NCBI GenBank assembly: GCA_964402175.1
Contig: CAYOBN010000010.1
Coordinates: 27,184-91,183 of the forward strand
Reading direction: 5' to 3'
DNA from: JAWKUK01 sp964402175
Lineage (GTDB): Bacteria > Planctomycetota > UBA1135 > GCA-002686595
Length of the DNA stretch: 64,000 bases
This document shows, piece by piece, positions 23,801 through 32,678 of the stretch. The position numbers were made by a program, and so were the translations under genes. Position 1 is the stretch's first letter; each line of letters starts with the position of its first letter. The notes under the pieces are model-generated. The model saw only the letters and a list, made by a program, of their open reading frames with translations, was not told where the DNA came from and did no database searches.

Positions 23801-24486
23801 GCAAACAGACCACATCGACGATGCCGGAGGGGGTCGCGTTGGGCCTGTCCCCCGTTGATTTGGCGGACATCGTCGCGTTCTTGTCGCACGATCCGGAGGA
23901 CGCGCGCGAATGGGGCGCTGAGATCGCGCTGTTCGATGGTCAGAGCCTCACAGGCTGGAGCCCCTTCCTCGCCGATCCCTCGGTCTCCCCGGACGCTGTC
24001 TGGTCCGTCCGTGACGGGGTCTTGGCGTGTGTGGGTCACCCAGCCGGGTACCTGCGCACGCAGACGAACTACACCAACTTCCACCTCTCGCTCGAGTGGC
24101 GCTTCGATCCGAAGCGCGGCGCGGGCAACTCTGGCGTGCTCCTGCGTGTGATCGGGGACGATCAGATCTGGCCGCGTTCGATCGAAGCGCAGCTCCAATC
24201 CGGCAATTCCGGCGACTTCTGGAACATCGAGGAGTTTCCGATGCGCACCGACCCCGCGCGGACCTCGGGGCGCCATACGGCCCGTCGCGCGCCGAGCTCC
24301 GAGCGCCCGCTCGGCGAGTGGAATCGCTACGAGATCTCCGTCATGGGGCCGCGGGTGGAGCTGGTCGTGAACGGCGTCCTGCAGAACATGGCCGATTGGT
24401 GCGCAGAGCTGCCTGGCGCGATCGCGCTGCAATCCGAAGGGGCCTACATCGAGTTCCGCAACATCGTGTTGCGCCAGCTGCGTTGA
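20860..24486 (+). CDS. PVC-type heme-binding dehydrogenase with DUF1080-like C-terminus
   Basis: A 1208-residue multidomain protein of a type abundant in Planctomycetota and Verrucomicrobia. Residues about 15-430 are a six-bladed propeller of the membrane-bound dehydrogenase type (VPAGLAVSVWAESP, GRVWLTEAVNYR, DHDHGLHSVVPH). HEAT-like helices follow, then an NPCBM-like jelly roll (about 640-775). A c-type heme site GCVACH is at about residue 887 within the cytochrome segment. Residues about 1017-1208 are a 3-keto-disaccharide hydrolase (DUF1080)/LamG-like domain (LFDGQSLTGW, GAGNSGVLLR). Function is thought to be extracellular or periplasmic sugar or polymer oxidation. Oddly, no signal peptide is visible from ATG 20860 and an in-frame stop lies just upstream. 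The MBL gene follows after one base. Confidence 0.9.
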   Translation: MLFLPQTPEVPVALEVPAGLAVSVWAESPALYNPTAIDIDHRGRVWLTEAVNYRAWGDRNPGRRHPDGERIVILEDTDGDGRADVSKVFAVDPELVAPLGIALVGDRVYVSCSPHLFVYIDDDGDDVADRRETVLTGFGGFDHDHGLHSVVPHLDGKLYVAVGNAGPHLVTGPDGRELRSGSLYRDGGSRSADNKPGLVSSDGRVWTGGLILRFDHDGSGLEVLAHNFRNPYEVAVSRAGDLFTADNDDDGNQACRVTWVLPGGNYGFFSADGSRTWQADRRPGQATVAAHWHQDDPGVAPLGTVTGAGGPTGVAVYEGDLLATWIGGHVLHCDAGARVVYAHRPTPAGVGLQLEPGVLVRAATGGGESADWFRPSDVCVGPAGEVYVADWYDPGVGGHAAGDRRAFGRILRIAPAGQPVGVPPLDLTTAEGIDRALRSPAVSVRERARAAAQSRATSAAPRPGLRLVEELRALAEAPFEGAARERLLTVAEEDYDGTDRWLLEALGAALELHAEVVYAELAATIGAQPLEWDQRFERLAWRLHPRAAVPAFLARALSVTLDESARRRAIDALAFTRVDAESRTAADALSVIATAGPEDLRAYALAWLQQRDAGEWRGYGVLAGTQRGARGSAEEVYTSGVLRRGSVDIDVDIAGATDIWLVVNDGGDGNSYDWAAWAEPRFVDRDGVEQPLRAWTAASADWGSVQLDRDPNGGTLELDGRGAVRGIGTHAASEVACPVPPSAVRFRATVGPERGGTEQAGGQGTSLGFQVFVRRAPQPKPLRGWLSTVLDPTATPEARLVAAEALAADSQGALLLLEAAEELSVELRAAVGAALFRHPDLAVRALSSERFPRPDGAEFPSIAALLQLEGDVRRGRELFEGRVGSAGCVACHAYRSGDTRIGADLGPELTVIRRKLGKDALFDAILNPSAGIAFGYDTYILRTTDGLLYSGFLLADGPTVALLTTSGERLAFDAAEIVERRKQTTSTMPEGVALGLSPVDLADIVAFLSHDPEDAREWGAEIALFDGQSLTGWSPFLADPSVSPDAVWSVRDGVLACVGHPAGYLRTQTNYTNFHLSLEWRFDPKRGAGNSGVLLRVIGDDQIWPRSIEAQLQSGNSGDFWNIEEFPMRTDPARTSGRHTARRAPSSERPLGEWNRYEISVMGPRVELVVNGVLQNMADWCAELPGAIALQSEGAYIEFRNIVLRQLR

Positions 24487-24487
24487 C

Positions 24488-25360
24488 ATGCCGCTGTCCA
24501 GCTTCGAGGTCCTGGAGGGAGGCGCGCTCGTCGTCCAGCGCTGCGAGCTCTGGCGCTACAACGCGATCGCTCTCGTCAGTCGCGGCGAGGCTGTCGTGGT
24601 CGATCCTGGCATCACCCCCGACGAGATCGCGGCGCTCCGAGCGCATCTCGGCGCGGCTCGGACGACGGTGACTCACGTCGTACTGACCCACTCGCACCAC
24701 GATCACATCCGCGGATGGATGGCGTTTCCGGGCGCGAAGGTCGTGATGCCGCGGGTCGGCGCGGACAAACCTGCCACAGCGCGCGCGCGCATTCTGGCCG
24801 GCAAGGAGCAGCTCGACCGGAAGCTCGGCATCCAGGACCCGGGCTTCGTCTACCCCGAGGTCGACCTCCGCGTCGACGAGCGCTTTGCGTTCACCGCCGG
24901 AGACCTGACCATCGAGGTGCGGGCGCTCCCCGGGCACTCGAACTGCACGACGGTGGTGTTGGTGCCAGAGCTCGCGACGCTGCTGTCGGCGGACTACCTG
25001 GTGCATCCCGGCTTGCCGTATTGTCGCTTCGAGGCCGCGGCCTTCGAGGAAGCGCACCGCCGGATCCGGGCTTGGACCCTGGCGGGAGAGGTCCGGCGCA
25101 TCGTGCCAGGGCACGAAGAGGTCCTCGATGGCACGGACCAGATCCTCGCCGCCCTCGAGCTCGAGCTCGGGTACTTCGCCGCTCTGCGCGGTCGCATCCG
25201 GGCGGGCCTCTCCGCCGGGGACTTCGGGGACAGCCTGTTGGATGCCGCGGCGCGCCACATGGCCGATTGGCGCCTCGCGCACACGGGCGACGATGTCGGG
25301 AGACGCAGCGTCCAGGACTTCGACAACGCGCAGCGAGTCCTGCGTGAAGAGGGGCGCTGA
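24488..25360 (+). CDS. Metallo-beta-lactamase-fold hydrolase
   Basis: A 290-residue MBL-fold protein. The metal motif THSHHDHI is at about residues 68-75, the next His ligand in LPGHSN, the bridging Asp in LSADYL, and a distal His in VPGHEEV. The class is close to glyoxalase-II/SoxH-like hydrolases; the substrate cannot be told. The start is one base after the PVC dehydrogenase stop, so the two are co-transcribed. The 3' end faces the SGNH gene, with both stop codons inside a shared inverted repeat. Confidence 0.88.
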   Translation: MPLSSFEVLEGGALVVQRCELWRYNAIALVSRGEAVVVDPGITPDEIAALRAHLGAARTTVTHVVLTHSHHDHIRGWMAFPGAKVVMPRVGADKPATARARILAGKEQLDRKLGIQDPGFVYPEVDLRVDERFAFTAGDLTIEVRALPGHSNCTTVVLVPELATLLSADYLVHPGLPYCRFEAAAFEEAHRRIRAWTLAGEVRRIVPGHEEVLDGTDQILAALELELGYFAALRGRIRAGLSAGDFGDSLLDAAARHMADWRLAHTGDDVGRRSVQDFDNAQRVLREEGR

Positions 25361-25385
25361 CCGCGCGCCGTAGCAGCGTCAGCGC
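25354..25385. terminator. Bidirectional hairpin between convergent genes
   Basis: GCGCTGAC at 25354-25361 pairs perfectly with GTCAGCGC at 25378-25385 across a 16-base loop. Each arm contains the stop codon of one of the two convergent genes (25358-25360 plus, 25379-25381 minus). No U-tract, so termination would be weak or factor-assisted. Confidence 0.5.
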
Positions 25386-26512
25386 AGGAGCTTCGTGGCG
25401 ACGAACTCTGCGATCGCCTCGTAGACCTCGGGTGTCGGATGTGGATCCCCCGGCAGCGTCGGCAGCAGGCCGTTCTCCGTGAGGTCGCGCACCATCGATT
25501 TGATGTGGTGCACCGGCACACCTGCCTCCCCGAATCGAGTGAGCGTCTCGAGCCACGCCGAGTCGCCTTCCCAGGCCAAGATGTGGAACGCTGCGCTTGG
25601 GTAACGTGCGCGGACCTCGTCGCGCAGGGCCAACACGACGGCCTCATAACGCTCGCGTTCGTCGTGTAGATAGCCCGCACGATCCCCGCGCAGTTTGCGT
25701 CCGATCGCAAAGCGGCGCAGGAGGATGCGCACCCAAAGGTCCGAAAACGGCGCCGGTCGACGATCGCTGAAGCGTCCGGCGTGGCGCAGTCCTTCGGGGC
25801 CGAGCTCGTACCACGGTCCTGCTTTGTCCCAGGACTTGTAACCCGCCACACGGGCGGTGTGGTCGCTGATCGCCAGATACAGGACGAGGACGGGTTCACT
25901 CGTTCGGGCGCTGTCGACGAAGCCCCTTTGGAGCGCGGCGAGGGAATGGTGCGGTCCGTAACCGTGGAAACCGAAGTTCAGCACCTCGTATCGGCCCCCC
26001 GAGAGGACCCCCACGCGGTAGGGATACGCCCGCTCGTCGTCGACGCCCTCGCCGAGCGTGAACGAGCCTCCAAAGCACAGCACGGCACCTACGGGCGGCG
26101 TCACCGTCACTGGCGGCGGCTGGCGCAGGCCCGAGCGATCGTAGGTGTACCGCGCGGAGTAGATCGTCTGCCCGTTGACGATCCGCCTGGCGTCGACGGC
26201 GAGACCGGGCTTCGGACCGTAGCCGAGGTCGGAGCGCTCCTGCCACAGATCCTCGGTGACGTAGCTGCCTTCGAAACGGGTCGCGCTGGGCTGGGCCTCT
26301 CGCCAAAGCAGCACACCTTCCCAGGTGACCAGCACGAGCACGAGGGTCGCGCCGGTCACGGCCAGGGCCCGCACCGCGTTCGAGCGCGTGCGGACGGCGA
26401 TCAAGACCGCGGCCAGCAGCCACAACCCGCAGAGCCAAAGGAACGGCCCCGGCAGGCGCAGGGCGCCGACCGAGGCACATCCGAGGATCAGTACGCCGAT
26501 GACGGACCGCAT
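25379..26512 (-). CDS. Membrane-anchored SGNH/GDSL-like hydrolase
   Basis: A 377-residue protein. The first 75 residues hold about three hydrophobic helices (MRSVIGVLILGCASVGAL, then FLWLCGLWLLAAVLIAV, then ALAVTGATLVLVLVTW). The rest resembles SGNH hydrolases: FGGSFTLGEGVDD stands for the nucleophile Ser block, LNFGFHGYGP for the Gly/Asn blocks, and DPHPTPEVYEAIAEF for the Asp-x-x-His block. Family role: ester hydrolysis or deacylation of envelope polymers. ATG 26512 is preferred over an upstream GTG at 26539 because a promoter-like TACACT lies 8 bases before it. The fasciclin gene precedes it by 50 bases on the same strand. Confidence 0.82.
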   Translation of the reverse strand: MRSVIGVLILGCASVGALRLPGPFLWLCGLWLLAAVLIAVRTRSNAVRALAVTGATLVLVLVTWEGVLLWREAQPSATRFEGSYVTEDLWQERSDLGYGPKPGLAVDARRIVNGQTIYSARYTYDRSGLRQPPPVTVTPPVGAVLCFGGSFTLGEGVDDERAYPYRVGVLSGGRYEVLNFGFHGYGPHHSLAALQRGFVDSARTSEPVLVLYLAISDHTARVAGYKSWDKAGPWYELGPEGLRHAGRFSDRRPAPFSDLWVRILLRRFAIGRKLRGDRAGYLHDERERYEAVVLALRDEVRARYPSAAFHILAWEGDSAWLETLTRFGEAGVPVHHIKSMVRDLTENGLLPTLPGDPHPTPEVYEAIAEFVATKLLR

Positions 26513-26520
26513 CGGCGCAG

Positions 26521-26526
26521 AGTGTA
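26521..26526 (-). promoter_or_regulatory. Candidate -10 element of the SGNH gene
   Basis: On the minus strand GCTACACTCT; TACACT ends 8 bases before ATG 26512 with no Shine-Dalgarno. One of eight sites in the window with this arrangement. Confidence 0.5.
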
Positions 26527-26562
26527 GCGGGCGACCCACCGTGGCCGGTCACCCGCGGTGGC

Positions 26563-27879
26563 TCAGAGTTGGAAGCCCGGGGGGATCAGCACGGTGTCGA
26601 TCACGTGGATGACCCCGTTGTCCGCGAACACGTTCGTCTGCGTCACGTTCGATGTCCCGTTCAGGACCACACCGGCGGTCGCGTTCACCGAGATCGCCGA
26701 ACCCTCGAGGGAGGTCAGGCTCGTCGCCGCGACGACCTCGCTCGCCTGGAGCGCCGCCGGCACGACGTGGTAGGTCAGCACCTGCTGCAGCGCCGCCACG
26801 TTCGCCGGGTCCTGCAGCGCGGCAAGGGTCGCCGGCGGCAGGGCGGCGAACGCCGCGTCCGTCGGGGCGAACACCGTGAAGGGACCCGTGCCCTGCAGGG
26901 CCGAGACCAGGTTCGCGCTGGTGAGGAGCTGGGCCAGCGTGTTGAAGCCGAGCTCCACCGCGCGGTCGACGACGTCACCGGGCGCCAGGAGGACCTCCGA
27001 CACCGTGTGGATGATGCCGTCCGTCGCCGGCAGGTTGAAGCGCGTGATGGGGGTCGTACCGACGGTCGCGCCACCGGTGCCCAGGCCGAAGAACTGGAGC
27101 GGGCCCTCCGCGCTGGCGCGCTCACCTGCGGCGAGCAGCTCGCTCGCCTTCTGGCCGCCCGGGATCAGGTGGTACTGCAGGACGCTGATGAGCTGGGCTT
27201 GGTTCGCCGGCTCGAGCAGGGTCGTCAGGGTGCCGGCGGGCAGAGCCGCGAAGGCCGCGTCCGTCGGGGCGAGCACGGTGAACATGCCGCCGTTGAGCGC
27301 GCCGGTCAGGCCTGCGGCGTCGACCGCGGCCAGGAGGGTGGTGAAGCCCCGCGCCGTGAGCGTCTCCGCGACGGTCGCGGGCGGCGTCAGGACGGTGTCG
27401 ATGACGTGGATGACGCCGTTCGAAGCGTTCACGTCGGCGTTCGTGACGCGGGCGTCGTTCAGGTAGAGCGCGCCGCCGACGCCGTCGATCAAGAGCGTGT
27501 CACCCTGGACCGCCGTCGCGGAGCTGAGCCCCGCCGCCGTCGTGGAGTTCACGCGCCCCGCCAGTACGTGGTACTGCAGGACATCCGCGAGGACCGCTTG
27601 GTTCGCGGGCTCCAGGAGGAACTGCAGCGTCGCGGGCGGCAGCGCAGCGAACGCCGCGTCGGTCGGAGCAAAGAGGGTGAACGGACCCGGGCCGTTGAGG
27701 GTGGCGGTGAGGCCGCCGGCTTGGATCGCGGTGGCGAGGGTCGTCAGGCCGAGGCCCTGCAGCCGCCCGACGATGGTCGGGACATTGGCGCCAGGATTGT
27801 TCGAGTTGGAATCGCTGTCGCTGCAACCGACGAGCGCGGCCACCAGGGCCAACGGGGCGAGTGTGTGAAGGTGTCTCAT
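26563..27879 (-). CDS. Fasciclin (FAS1) lipoprotein with three FAS1 domains
   Basis: A 438-residue lipoprotein: signal LAPLALVAALVGC with lipobox Cys19, a Ser/Asn/Asp linker (SDSDSNSNNPG), then three consecutive FAS1 domains at about residues 35-165, 170-305 and 308-438. Each carries FTxxAPTDAAFAALP and a closing GxIHxxxxVLxPP motif; the middle domain is shorter in its loops. FAS1 domains mediate cell-surface and matrix adhesion. ATG 27879 places the lipobox correctly; the frame is open further upstream without a start signal. It lies downstream of the VWA operon on the same strand, with 144 bases between containing no TA-rich promoter-like site. Confidence 0.93.
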   Translation of the reverse strand: MRHLHTLAPLALVAALVGCSDSDSNSNNPGANVPTIVGRLQGLGLTTLATAIQAGGLTATLNGPGPFTLFAPTDAAFAALPPATLQFLLEPANQAVLADVLQYHVLAGRVNSTTAAGLSSATAVQGDTLLIDGVGGALYLNDARVTNADVNASNGVIHVIDTVLTPPATVAETLTARGFTTLLAAVDAAGLTGALNGGMFTVLAPTDAAFAALPAGTLTTLLEPANQAQLISVLQYHLIPGGQKASELLAAGERASAEGPLQFFGLGTGGATVGTTPITRFNLPATDGIIHTVSEVLLAPGDVVDRAVELGFNTLAQLLTSANLVSALQGTGPFTVFAPTDAAFAALPPATLAALQDPANVAALQQVLTYHVVPAALQASEVVAATSLTSLEGSAISVNATAGVVLNGTSNVTQTNVFADNGVIHVIDTVLIPPGFQL

Positions 27880-28023
27880 GGGGGAGCTTCGGTCCACGGG
27901 ATGTCCGGAACGCCGTGGGAGTCGCCCGGTGAACCTCGCTGGATGCGCTCGAGGCGAACGCGCTCGCTCCGCGGACACGGAAGGGACATCAGTGCGCGAC
28001 GGGCCCCGTGCACGCCGCGGGCA

Positions 28024-30771
28024 TCAGGAGAGGCGCCGCAGCGCGATGTCGAGCGGCAGCAGGACCGCTGCGATCACGAGCCACCACCACCATGTGTCCT
28101 TGGGGGTGCGTGCCGGCGCACCGTCGAAGGCCCACACCGCTTCGCGCGTCGGCGAAACGACGCCGCCGGTCTCGCGGGCGATCCACTCGAGGCGCGGCAG
28201 GTCCGGGGCGGCGGTGCGGAACTCCGGGCTGTAGCTCTCCGTGACGCCGAAAGCCCGCAGCTCGACCACTTCGTCGCCCTGCTTGTTGACGAGCAGGACG
28301 CGGTAGGCCTCGCCGTAGCGCTCGATCGGGAACGACGCCTGGAAGAGGCCCGGCGCGATGTGGCGCACGTCGAGCGCTGCGTCGTTCTCCCCCCCGTCCG
28401 TCAGCACCGAGAGTCCCGGCGTGACGTCATCGCGGTAACCGCCGGAGCGATCGCGGACATCGAGCGTGACCGTTGCGATGCCATCCCGCACTTCCGTGCG
28501 GGTCGTGGTGCGCAGGTCCTTGTGCGCGCCGGTGCTCATCACCGAGCGCACGAGCTGCGCCCAGAACTTCGGGAACGACTCCCAGCCGATCCAGTCCGCG
28601 GCCCAGCGCGCCTTGGCGTCGCTGGTGAACGCGACCGAGCGGCCCAGGCCGTACGTCCAACTCGCCAGGATCGGATCGCCGTAGTCCGAGACGAGCGCGA
28701 CGGTCGCGCGATCTTTGCCTTGGCACCCGACGTAACCCAGGAGGAAGGGCATGTCGTCGAGCGGGATGCCCTTGAGGATCTCGCTCGCCGCGGTCTGCGT
28801 CGGCACAAACGGCTCTTCGATCAGCATCGACTTCGACGCGCGCATCGTCTCGCGCGTGAAGATCTGCGGGATGCTGCCGAAGTCGTTGGTGAAATAGGCC
28901 TCACCGTTGCCCCAGCTCGCCATGTCTTCGAGCAAGCGCAGGTCGGCGCCTTCGCCGATGCCCACGGTCGACAGCGTGATCCCGTCGGCGGCGATGTGCC
29001 CCACGAGCGTGTCGTAGCCGGAGCCTTCGGTCTGTCCGTCCGAGAGCAGGATGATGTGCTTGAGCTTCGCGTCTTCCTCTTGCAGCGCTTGGAAGGCGTC
29101 GTAGAGGCCCGGATAGATGTTCGTGCCCCCGCCTGCTTGCAAGCGCGAGATGTAGCCCGTGATCGCGCCGAGGTCCGAGGAGTCTGTCATCGGCGCGATC
29201 CATTCCGCGGCGCCGTCGAAGGCGACGACCCCGAAGCGGTCGTTCCCCTTCAAGACCTCGGCGGCCGCGATGGCGGCCTCTTTCGCGAGCTCGATCTTGT
29301 GGCCCATCATCGAGCCCGATTTGTCGATGACGAGCGCGAGCGCCAGGTTCGGCTTCTCGACGTTCTTCTTGATCGGCATCTTCACCGGCAGCGTGTCCTC
29401 GATGGGCGTCCGGTAATACCCGCCCAATCCGAAGCTCTGTTCGCCTCCGATCATGACGAGGCCGCCGCCCATCTCGCGCACGTAGGCCTTCACCGCGTCC
29501 ATTGCACCGGGCTGGAACGCCGAGGCCGGGACGTCCGACAGGATCAACGTGTCGTAGTTCAGGAGCTCACCGAGCGACGACGGGACGCCGGTCGCAGGAC
29601 GCACTTCGACATCGAACTCCTCGGTGCGCAATGCGCTCTCGAGCCAGCGTGCGTCGCGCTCCTCGCGCTCGACGAGCAGGACCTTCGGGCGGCCAGCGAC
29701 GCGCACCACGGCGCGCGCGACGTTGTTCTCGAGGACGGTGTCGTCTTTCGCGGTGACCTGGACTTCGAACTCGTGGAAACCCTCTTCGAGGCGGACCTTC
29801 GGCAGCGCCATCAAGGTGCGGCCTTGGGCCAACGCGACGTTCTCGACCGTGCTGACCAAGTACTTGTTGCGGTACACCCGCAGCGTGCCGGTGGTCGCGA
29901 CGCTGGCGTCGAACGCGACCTCGAGCTCGAACGGGGCCTTCACCTGGGCCTCGGCGGGCGCGTAGAGCTCGGCCGCGACGACCTCGGCGGCGGTCCCCGC
30001 GAGCAGCGGGCTCACGTGCGCGGAGACCCCCGCGCGCTCGAGCTCGGCGACTTCGCGCAGCACATCGCCGCGGTTCGAGTTGCCGTCGGACACGAGGACC
30101 ACGCGACGGCGCGCTTCGAGCGGCAAGAGGCCGCGTGCGAGGCGCAGCGCGGCTTCCAGGTCCGTCTCGTCCGTCCGGAGCTCCTTCTGGTGCGCCGCGA
30201 TCGCGGCGAGGCGCTCCTGCAACTGCGCGAGCTCGGCGGTGGCGGCTTCGTCGAGCGCGCCGCGCTCCAGCTCGGCGATCCGCGCGCGGGCCTCGGCTTC
30301 GGCGCGTTTGTGGAGGAGGCGCCAGCGCAGCTCATCATCGAGTTTCTGCGGCCCTTGCTGCGGCGCCTTGAAGAGCTTCGGCGCACCTCCGAACAGCACG
30401 ATGCCCGCGGACTCGCCGCGCTCGAGCTCCTGCGTGGCCGACTCGACCTCTTGGAACGCCGCTTCGAGCACCTCCGGGCGCACGCTGTCGGAGACATCGA
30501 TCAGGAACAGCACCGTGCGATCGGAGTTGTCGAGCAACAGCACCGGCCGCGCGAGCGCCGTGATCACAGCGAACAGACCGAGGAGGCGCAGCGCCGTGAT
30601 GGGGCTGCGCCGGCTCGGCCGCAGGTCCGCGTAGCTCTTCTTCTGCCAGAACAGGACGAGCGGCACGAGGCCCAGCAGCGCGAAGTACCAGGCCGGGCTC
30701 TCGAACTGCAGCCACGCAGCCAGCGGCGCGGTCGGGACGAAGGCGGTGAGAGGGTGCGTCACGGCGATCAC
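28024..30771 (-). CDS. VWA-domain membrane protein with glutamine-amidotransferase-like domain
   Basis: A 915-residue protein, last of the MoxR operon. Two N-terminal membrane segments are followed by a first VWA-like region (VLFLIDVSDSV), then CARDB/Ig-like strands. A class I glutamine-amidotransferase-like segment (YDTLILSDVPASAF, MGGGLVMIGGEQSFGLGGY) lacks the Cys nucleophile. A full VWA domain follows with the MIDAS motif DKSGSMMG near residue 480. A C-terminal helix (WWWWLVIAAVLLPLDIAL) anchors it. This architecture is standard in planctomycetes next to BatA-like genes. Start: GTG 30771 overlaps the upstream stop (GTGA); GTG 30762 is an alternative. Role: probably envelope protein assembly or stress tolerance with MoxR; unproven. 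Confidence 0.9.
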   Translation of the reverse strand: MIAVTHPLTAFVPTAPLAAWLQFESPAWYFALLGLVPLVLFWQKKSYADLRPSRRSPITALRLLGLFAVITALARPVLLLDNSDRTVLFLIDVSDSVRPEVLEAAFQEVESATQELERGESAGIVLFGGAPKLFKAPQQGPQKLDDELRWRLLHKRAEAEARARIAELERGALDEAATAELAQLQERLAAIAAHQKELRTDETDLEAALRLARGLLPLEARRRVVLVSDGNSNRGDVLREVAELERAGVSAHVSPLLAGTAAEVVAAELYAPAEAQVKAPFELEVAFDASVATTGTLRVYRNKYLVSTVENVALAQGRTLMALPKVRLEEGFHEFEVQVTAKDDTVLENNVARAVVRVAGRPKVLLVEREERDARWLESALRTEEFDVEVRPATGVPSSLGELLNYDTLILSDVPASAFQPGAMDAVKAYVREMGGGLVMIGGEQSFGLGGYYRTPIEDTLPVKMPIKKNVEKPNLALALVIDKSGSMMGHKIELAKEAAIAAAEVLKGNDRFGVVAFDGAAEWIAPMTDSSDLGAITGYISRLQAGGGTNIYPGLYDAFQALQEEDAKLKHIILLSDGQTEGSGYDTLVGHIAADGITLSTVGIGEGADLRLLEDMASWGNGEAYFTNDFGSIPQIFTRETMRASKSMLIEEPFVPTQTAASEILKGIPLDDMPFLLGYVGCQGKDRATVALVSDYGDPILASWTYGLGRSVAFTSDAKARWAADWIGWESFPKFWAQLVRSVMSTGAHKDLRTTTRTEVRDGIATVTLDVRDRSGGYRDDVTPGLSVLTDGGENDAALDVRHIAPGLFQASFPIERYGEAYRVLLVNKQGDEVVELRAFGVTESYSPEFRTAAPDLPRLEWIARETGGVVSPTREAVWAFDGAPARTPKDTWWWWLVIAAVLLPLDIALRRLS

Positions 30772-32678
30772 TCCGTCAGCCTGCGGTGGAAGGTGACCCA
30801 CTCGACCGCCCAGAGGGCGAGGCCGAGCGCTGCGAGCAGCGCCCAGAGGTCACGGTTGAAGAGCGAACGGTGGGCGGTGCCCGCGGACGCATCGGCTGCG
30901 CCCTCGGGCAGCGGGCTCGGCGCGGTCGCGGACTCGCGCGGATCGAACAGGTTGACGGCCGCGGGGTGTGCGCGGCCTTCGATCTGGAACACGTAGGGAC
31001 CGGGCTGCTCCGTGTCGTGGAAGTGGAAGCGCCCGTCGCGCGCCTCGAGGGGCACCTCGACCGGCGCGCCGTTCCGGAGGAAGCTCGCGGTGGGGGTCGG
31101 ATCGTCGATGCGCCGCAGCGGCGCGATCGTCGCGCCGGGCGCGTAGGTGGGCTCGAACAGCACGTCCTCCTCCGCCTCGAACCATGCGATCGCGTTGCGC
31201 ACCAGCATCGGGAACGCGAGCCGGAACGGGAAGAGCTCCGCCGTCATGTCGAAGCCCACGAAGACCGCGCGACGGTTCGGCAGGTCGAACGCGGCCACGA
31301 TGGGCCCGTCGATCGCCGAGACGAGCGCCTCGCCCGCGCTGAGCTTCAGGACGCGCGCCGGCGGCAGCGGCAGGTCGCGGTAGTTCAGGTACCGGTTCAG
31401 GATGTGCTCGCGGTCCCAGTCCCAAACGGCGGGCTGCGCCTCGCGCCCGGCCTCGTTCGCCGGCAGGAAGTCCGGCACGGGCGTGTCCATCAGGATCACG
31501 TTGCCGCGCTGCGGGAGCTCCGGCGGGACGACTCCGACGCAGATCGTGACATCGCACTCGCGGCGCTCGGGGCTCATCCCCGCGTACTGCTCCGCGGTCG
31601 TGAAGAAGCTCGACTCGGCCACGAGCTCGACCATCGCTTGGAACGCGACGATGAACGGCGCGGCTTGGTCCTCGCGCTCGACGACGAGGCCGATCTTGCG
31701 GAGGCGCAGCGGCCGGACGACGGCAAAAGCCTCGTTGTCCAGGAGGAACGGATCCGGCCGGTCGAGCGCGAGGCGCAGCGTGCCGCCTTGATCCAGCGAC
31801 AGCTTCTTCGACCAGGTCACCTCCTCGCCGGGAGGCAGCACGATCGGCTCGACCGCGATGAGGTTGCCGTCCCGGCTCAGCTCGAGCTTCGTCTCGACCT
31901 CGGCCGTGCCGTGGTTCTTCAGCACCGCCAGCAGGTAATCGGTCCCGAGGCCCTCGTTCTTGCGCGCGGTGAAGCGCAGGATCGCGACGTTCTCGGTCGC
32001 CTTGCCGAGCGGCACGTAGCTGCCGCGGCGCTCGCCGCTGAGCGTGACCTTCTCGAGGGCCGCAGGAACGTCACCGGCATTGCCGTCGCTGAGGAACAGC
32101 ACCACCGGCGCCGCGCGGTCCGCCGTGACTTCGCGGGCGAACTCCAGCGCCGCGAGTGGATCCAGGGAGCGATTCGTGACCGCGGCCCGCGTCAGCGCAT
32201 CACGCAGCCGCAGCTTGCTCCGGTTGAACGGCACCAGCACATCGACGCGGTCCGAGACCGCAGCGATCAGCATCTCGTCCTCGCGCGAGCGCCCTTCGAC
32301 GAACTCGCGCGCGCGCTCCATGAGGAGCTCGAAGCGGGACCGATCGGGGGCGCCTTCGCCGCCGGGTTCGACCGTCTGCATCGATGCGGAGCAATCGAGC
32401 AGCAGCACGATGCTCTCCTTCTCCGTCGACTTCAGCGCGAAGTCGGGTTCCGCGGCGGCGAGGACCAGCGCAGCGAGGATCAGGAGCTGCAGCAGCAGCG
32501 AGTACAGGCGCTTCAGACGCTTGAACAGCGCCCGCGCCTTCGTGTCGATGACGAGCTGCTCCCAGAGCCGCAGGTACGGCACGCGCACGTCGCGGCGCTT
32601 CACCTTCAGGATGTACAGCGCGATGATCGGCAGCGCGATCGCGCCGAGCGCGAGCAGCAGCGGGGCAGCGAACGTCAT
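30768..32678 (-). CDS. BatA-like VWA membrane protein
   Basis: A 636-residue protein with an N-terminal BatA domain: helix LLLALGAIALPIIALYIL, a basic cytoplasmic loop with YLRLWEQL, and a second helix LLILAALVLAAAEPDF. A VWA domain with MIDAS DCSASM follows near residue 96, and a long extracytoplasmic region ends in helix LWALLAALGLALWAVEWV. It overlaps DUF58 upstream (ATGA) and the larger VWA gene downstream (GTGA). Bat proteins were linked to aerotolerance in Bacteroides; in planctomycetes the role is unknown, and cooperation with the MoxR ATPase is inferred from gene order. Confidence 0.91.
   Translation of the reverse strand: MTFAAPLLLALGAIALPIIALYILKVKRRDVRVPYLRLWEQLVIDTKARALFKRLKRLYSLLLQLLILAALVLAAAEPDFALKSTEKESIVLLLDCSASMQTVEPGGEGAPDRSRFELLMERAREFVEGRSREDEMLIAAVSDRVDVLVPFNRSKLRLRDALTRAAVTNRSLDPLAALEFAREVTADRAAPVVLFLSDGNAGDVPAALEKVTLSGERRGSYVPLGKATENVAILRFTARKNEGLGTDYLLAVLKNHGTAEVETKLELSRDGNLIAVEPIVLPPGEEVTWSKKLSLDQGGTLRLALDRPDPFLLDNEAFAVVRPLRLRKIGLVVEREDQAAPFIVAFQAMVELVAESSFFTTAEQYAGMSPERRECDVTICVGVVPPELPQRGNVILMDTPVPDFLPANEAGREAQPAVWDWDREHILNRYLNYRDLPLPPARVLKLSAGEALVSAIDGPIVAAFDLPNRRAVFVGFDMTAELFPFRLAFPMLVRNAIAWFEAEEDVLFEPTYAPGATIAPLRRIDDPTPTASFLRNGAPVEVPLEARDGRFHFHDTEQPGPYVFQIEGRAHPAAVNLFDPRESATAPSPLPEGAADASAGTAHRSLFNRDLWALLAALGLALWAVEWVTFHRRLTE

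Noticed and set aside
26569..30996. 1475-codon plus-strand frame opposite fasciclin and VWA genes
   Set aside because: Mirror of real genes on the minus strand; no domain, signal or start context.
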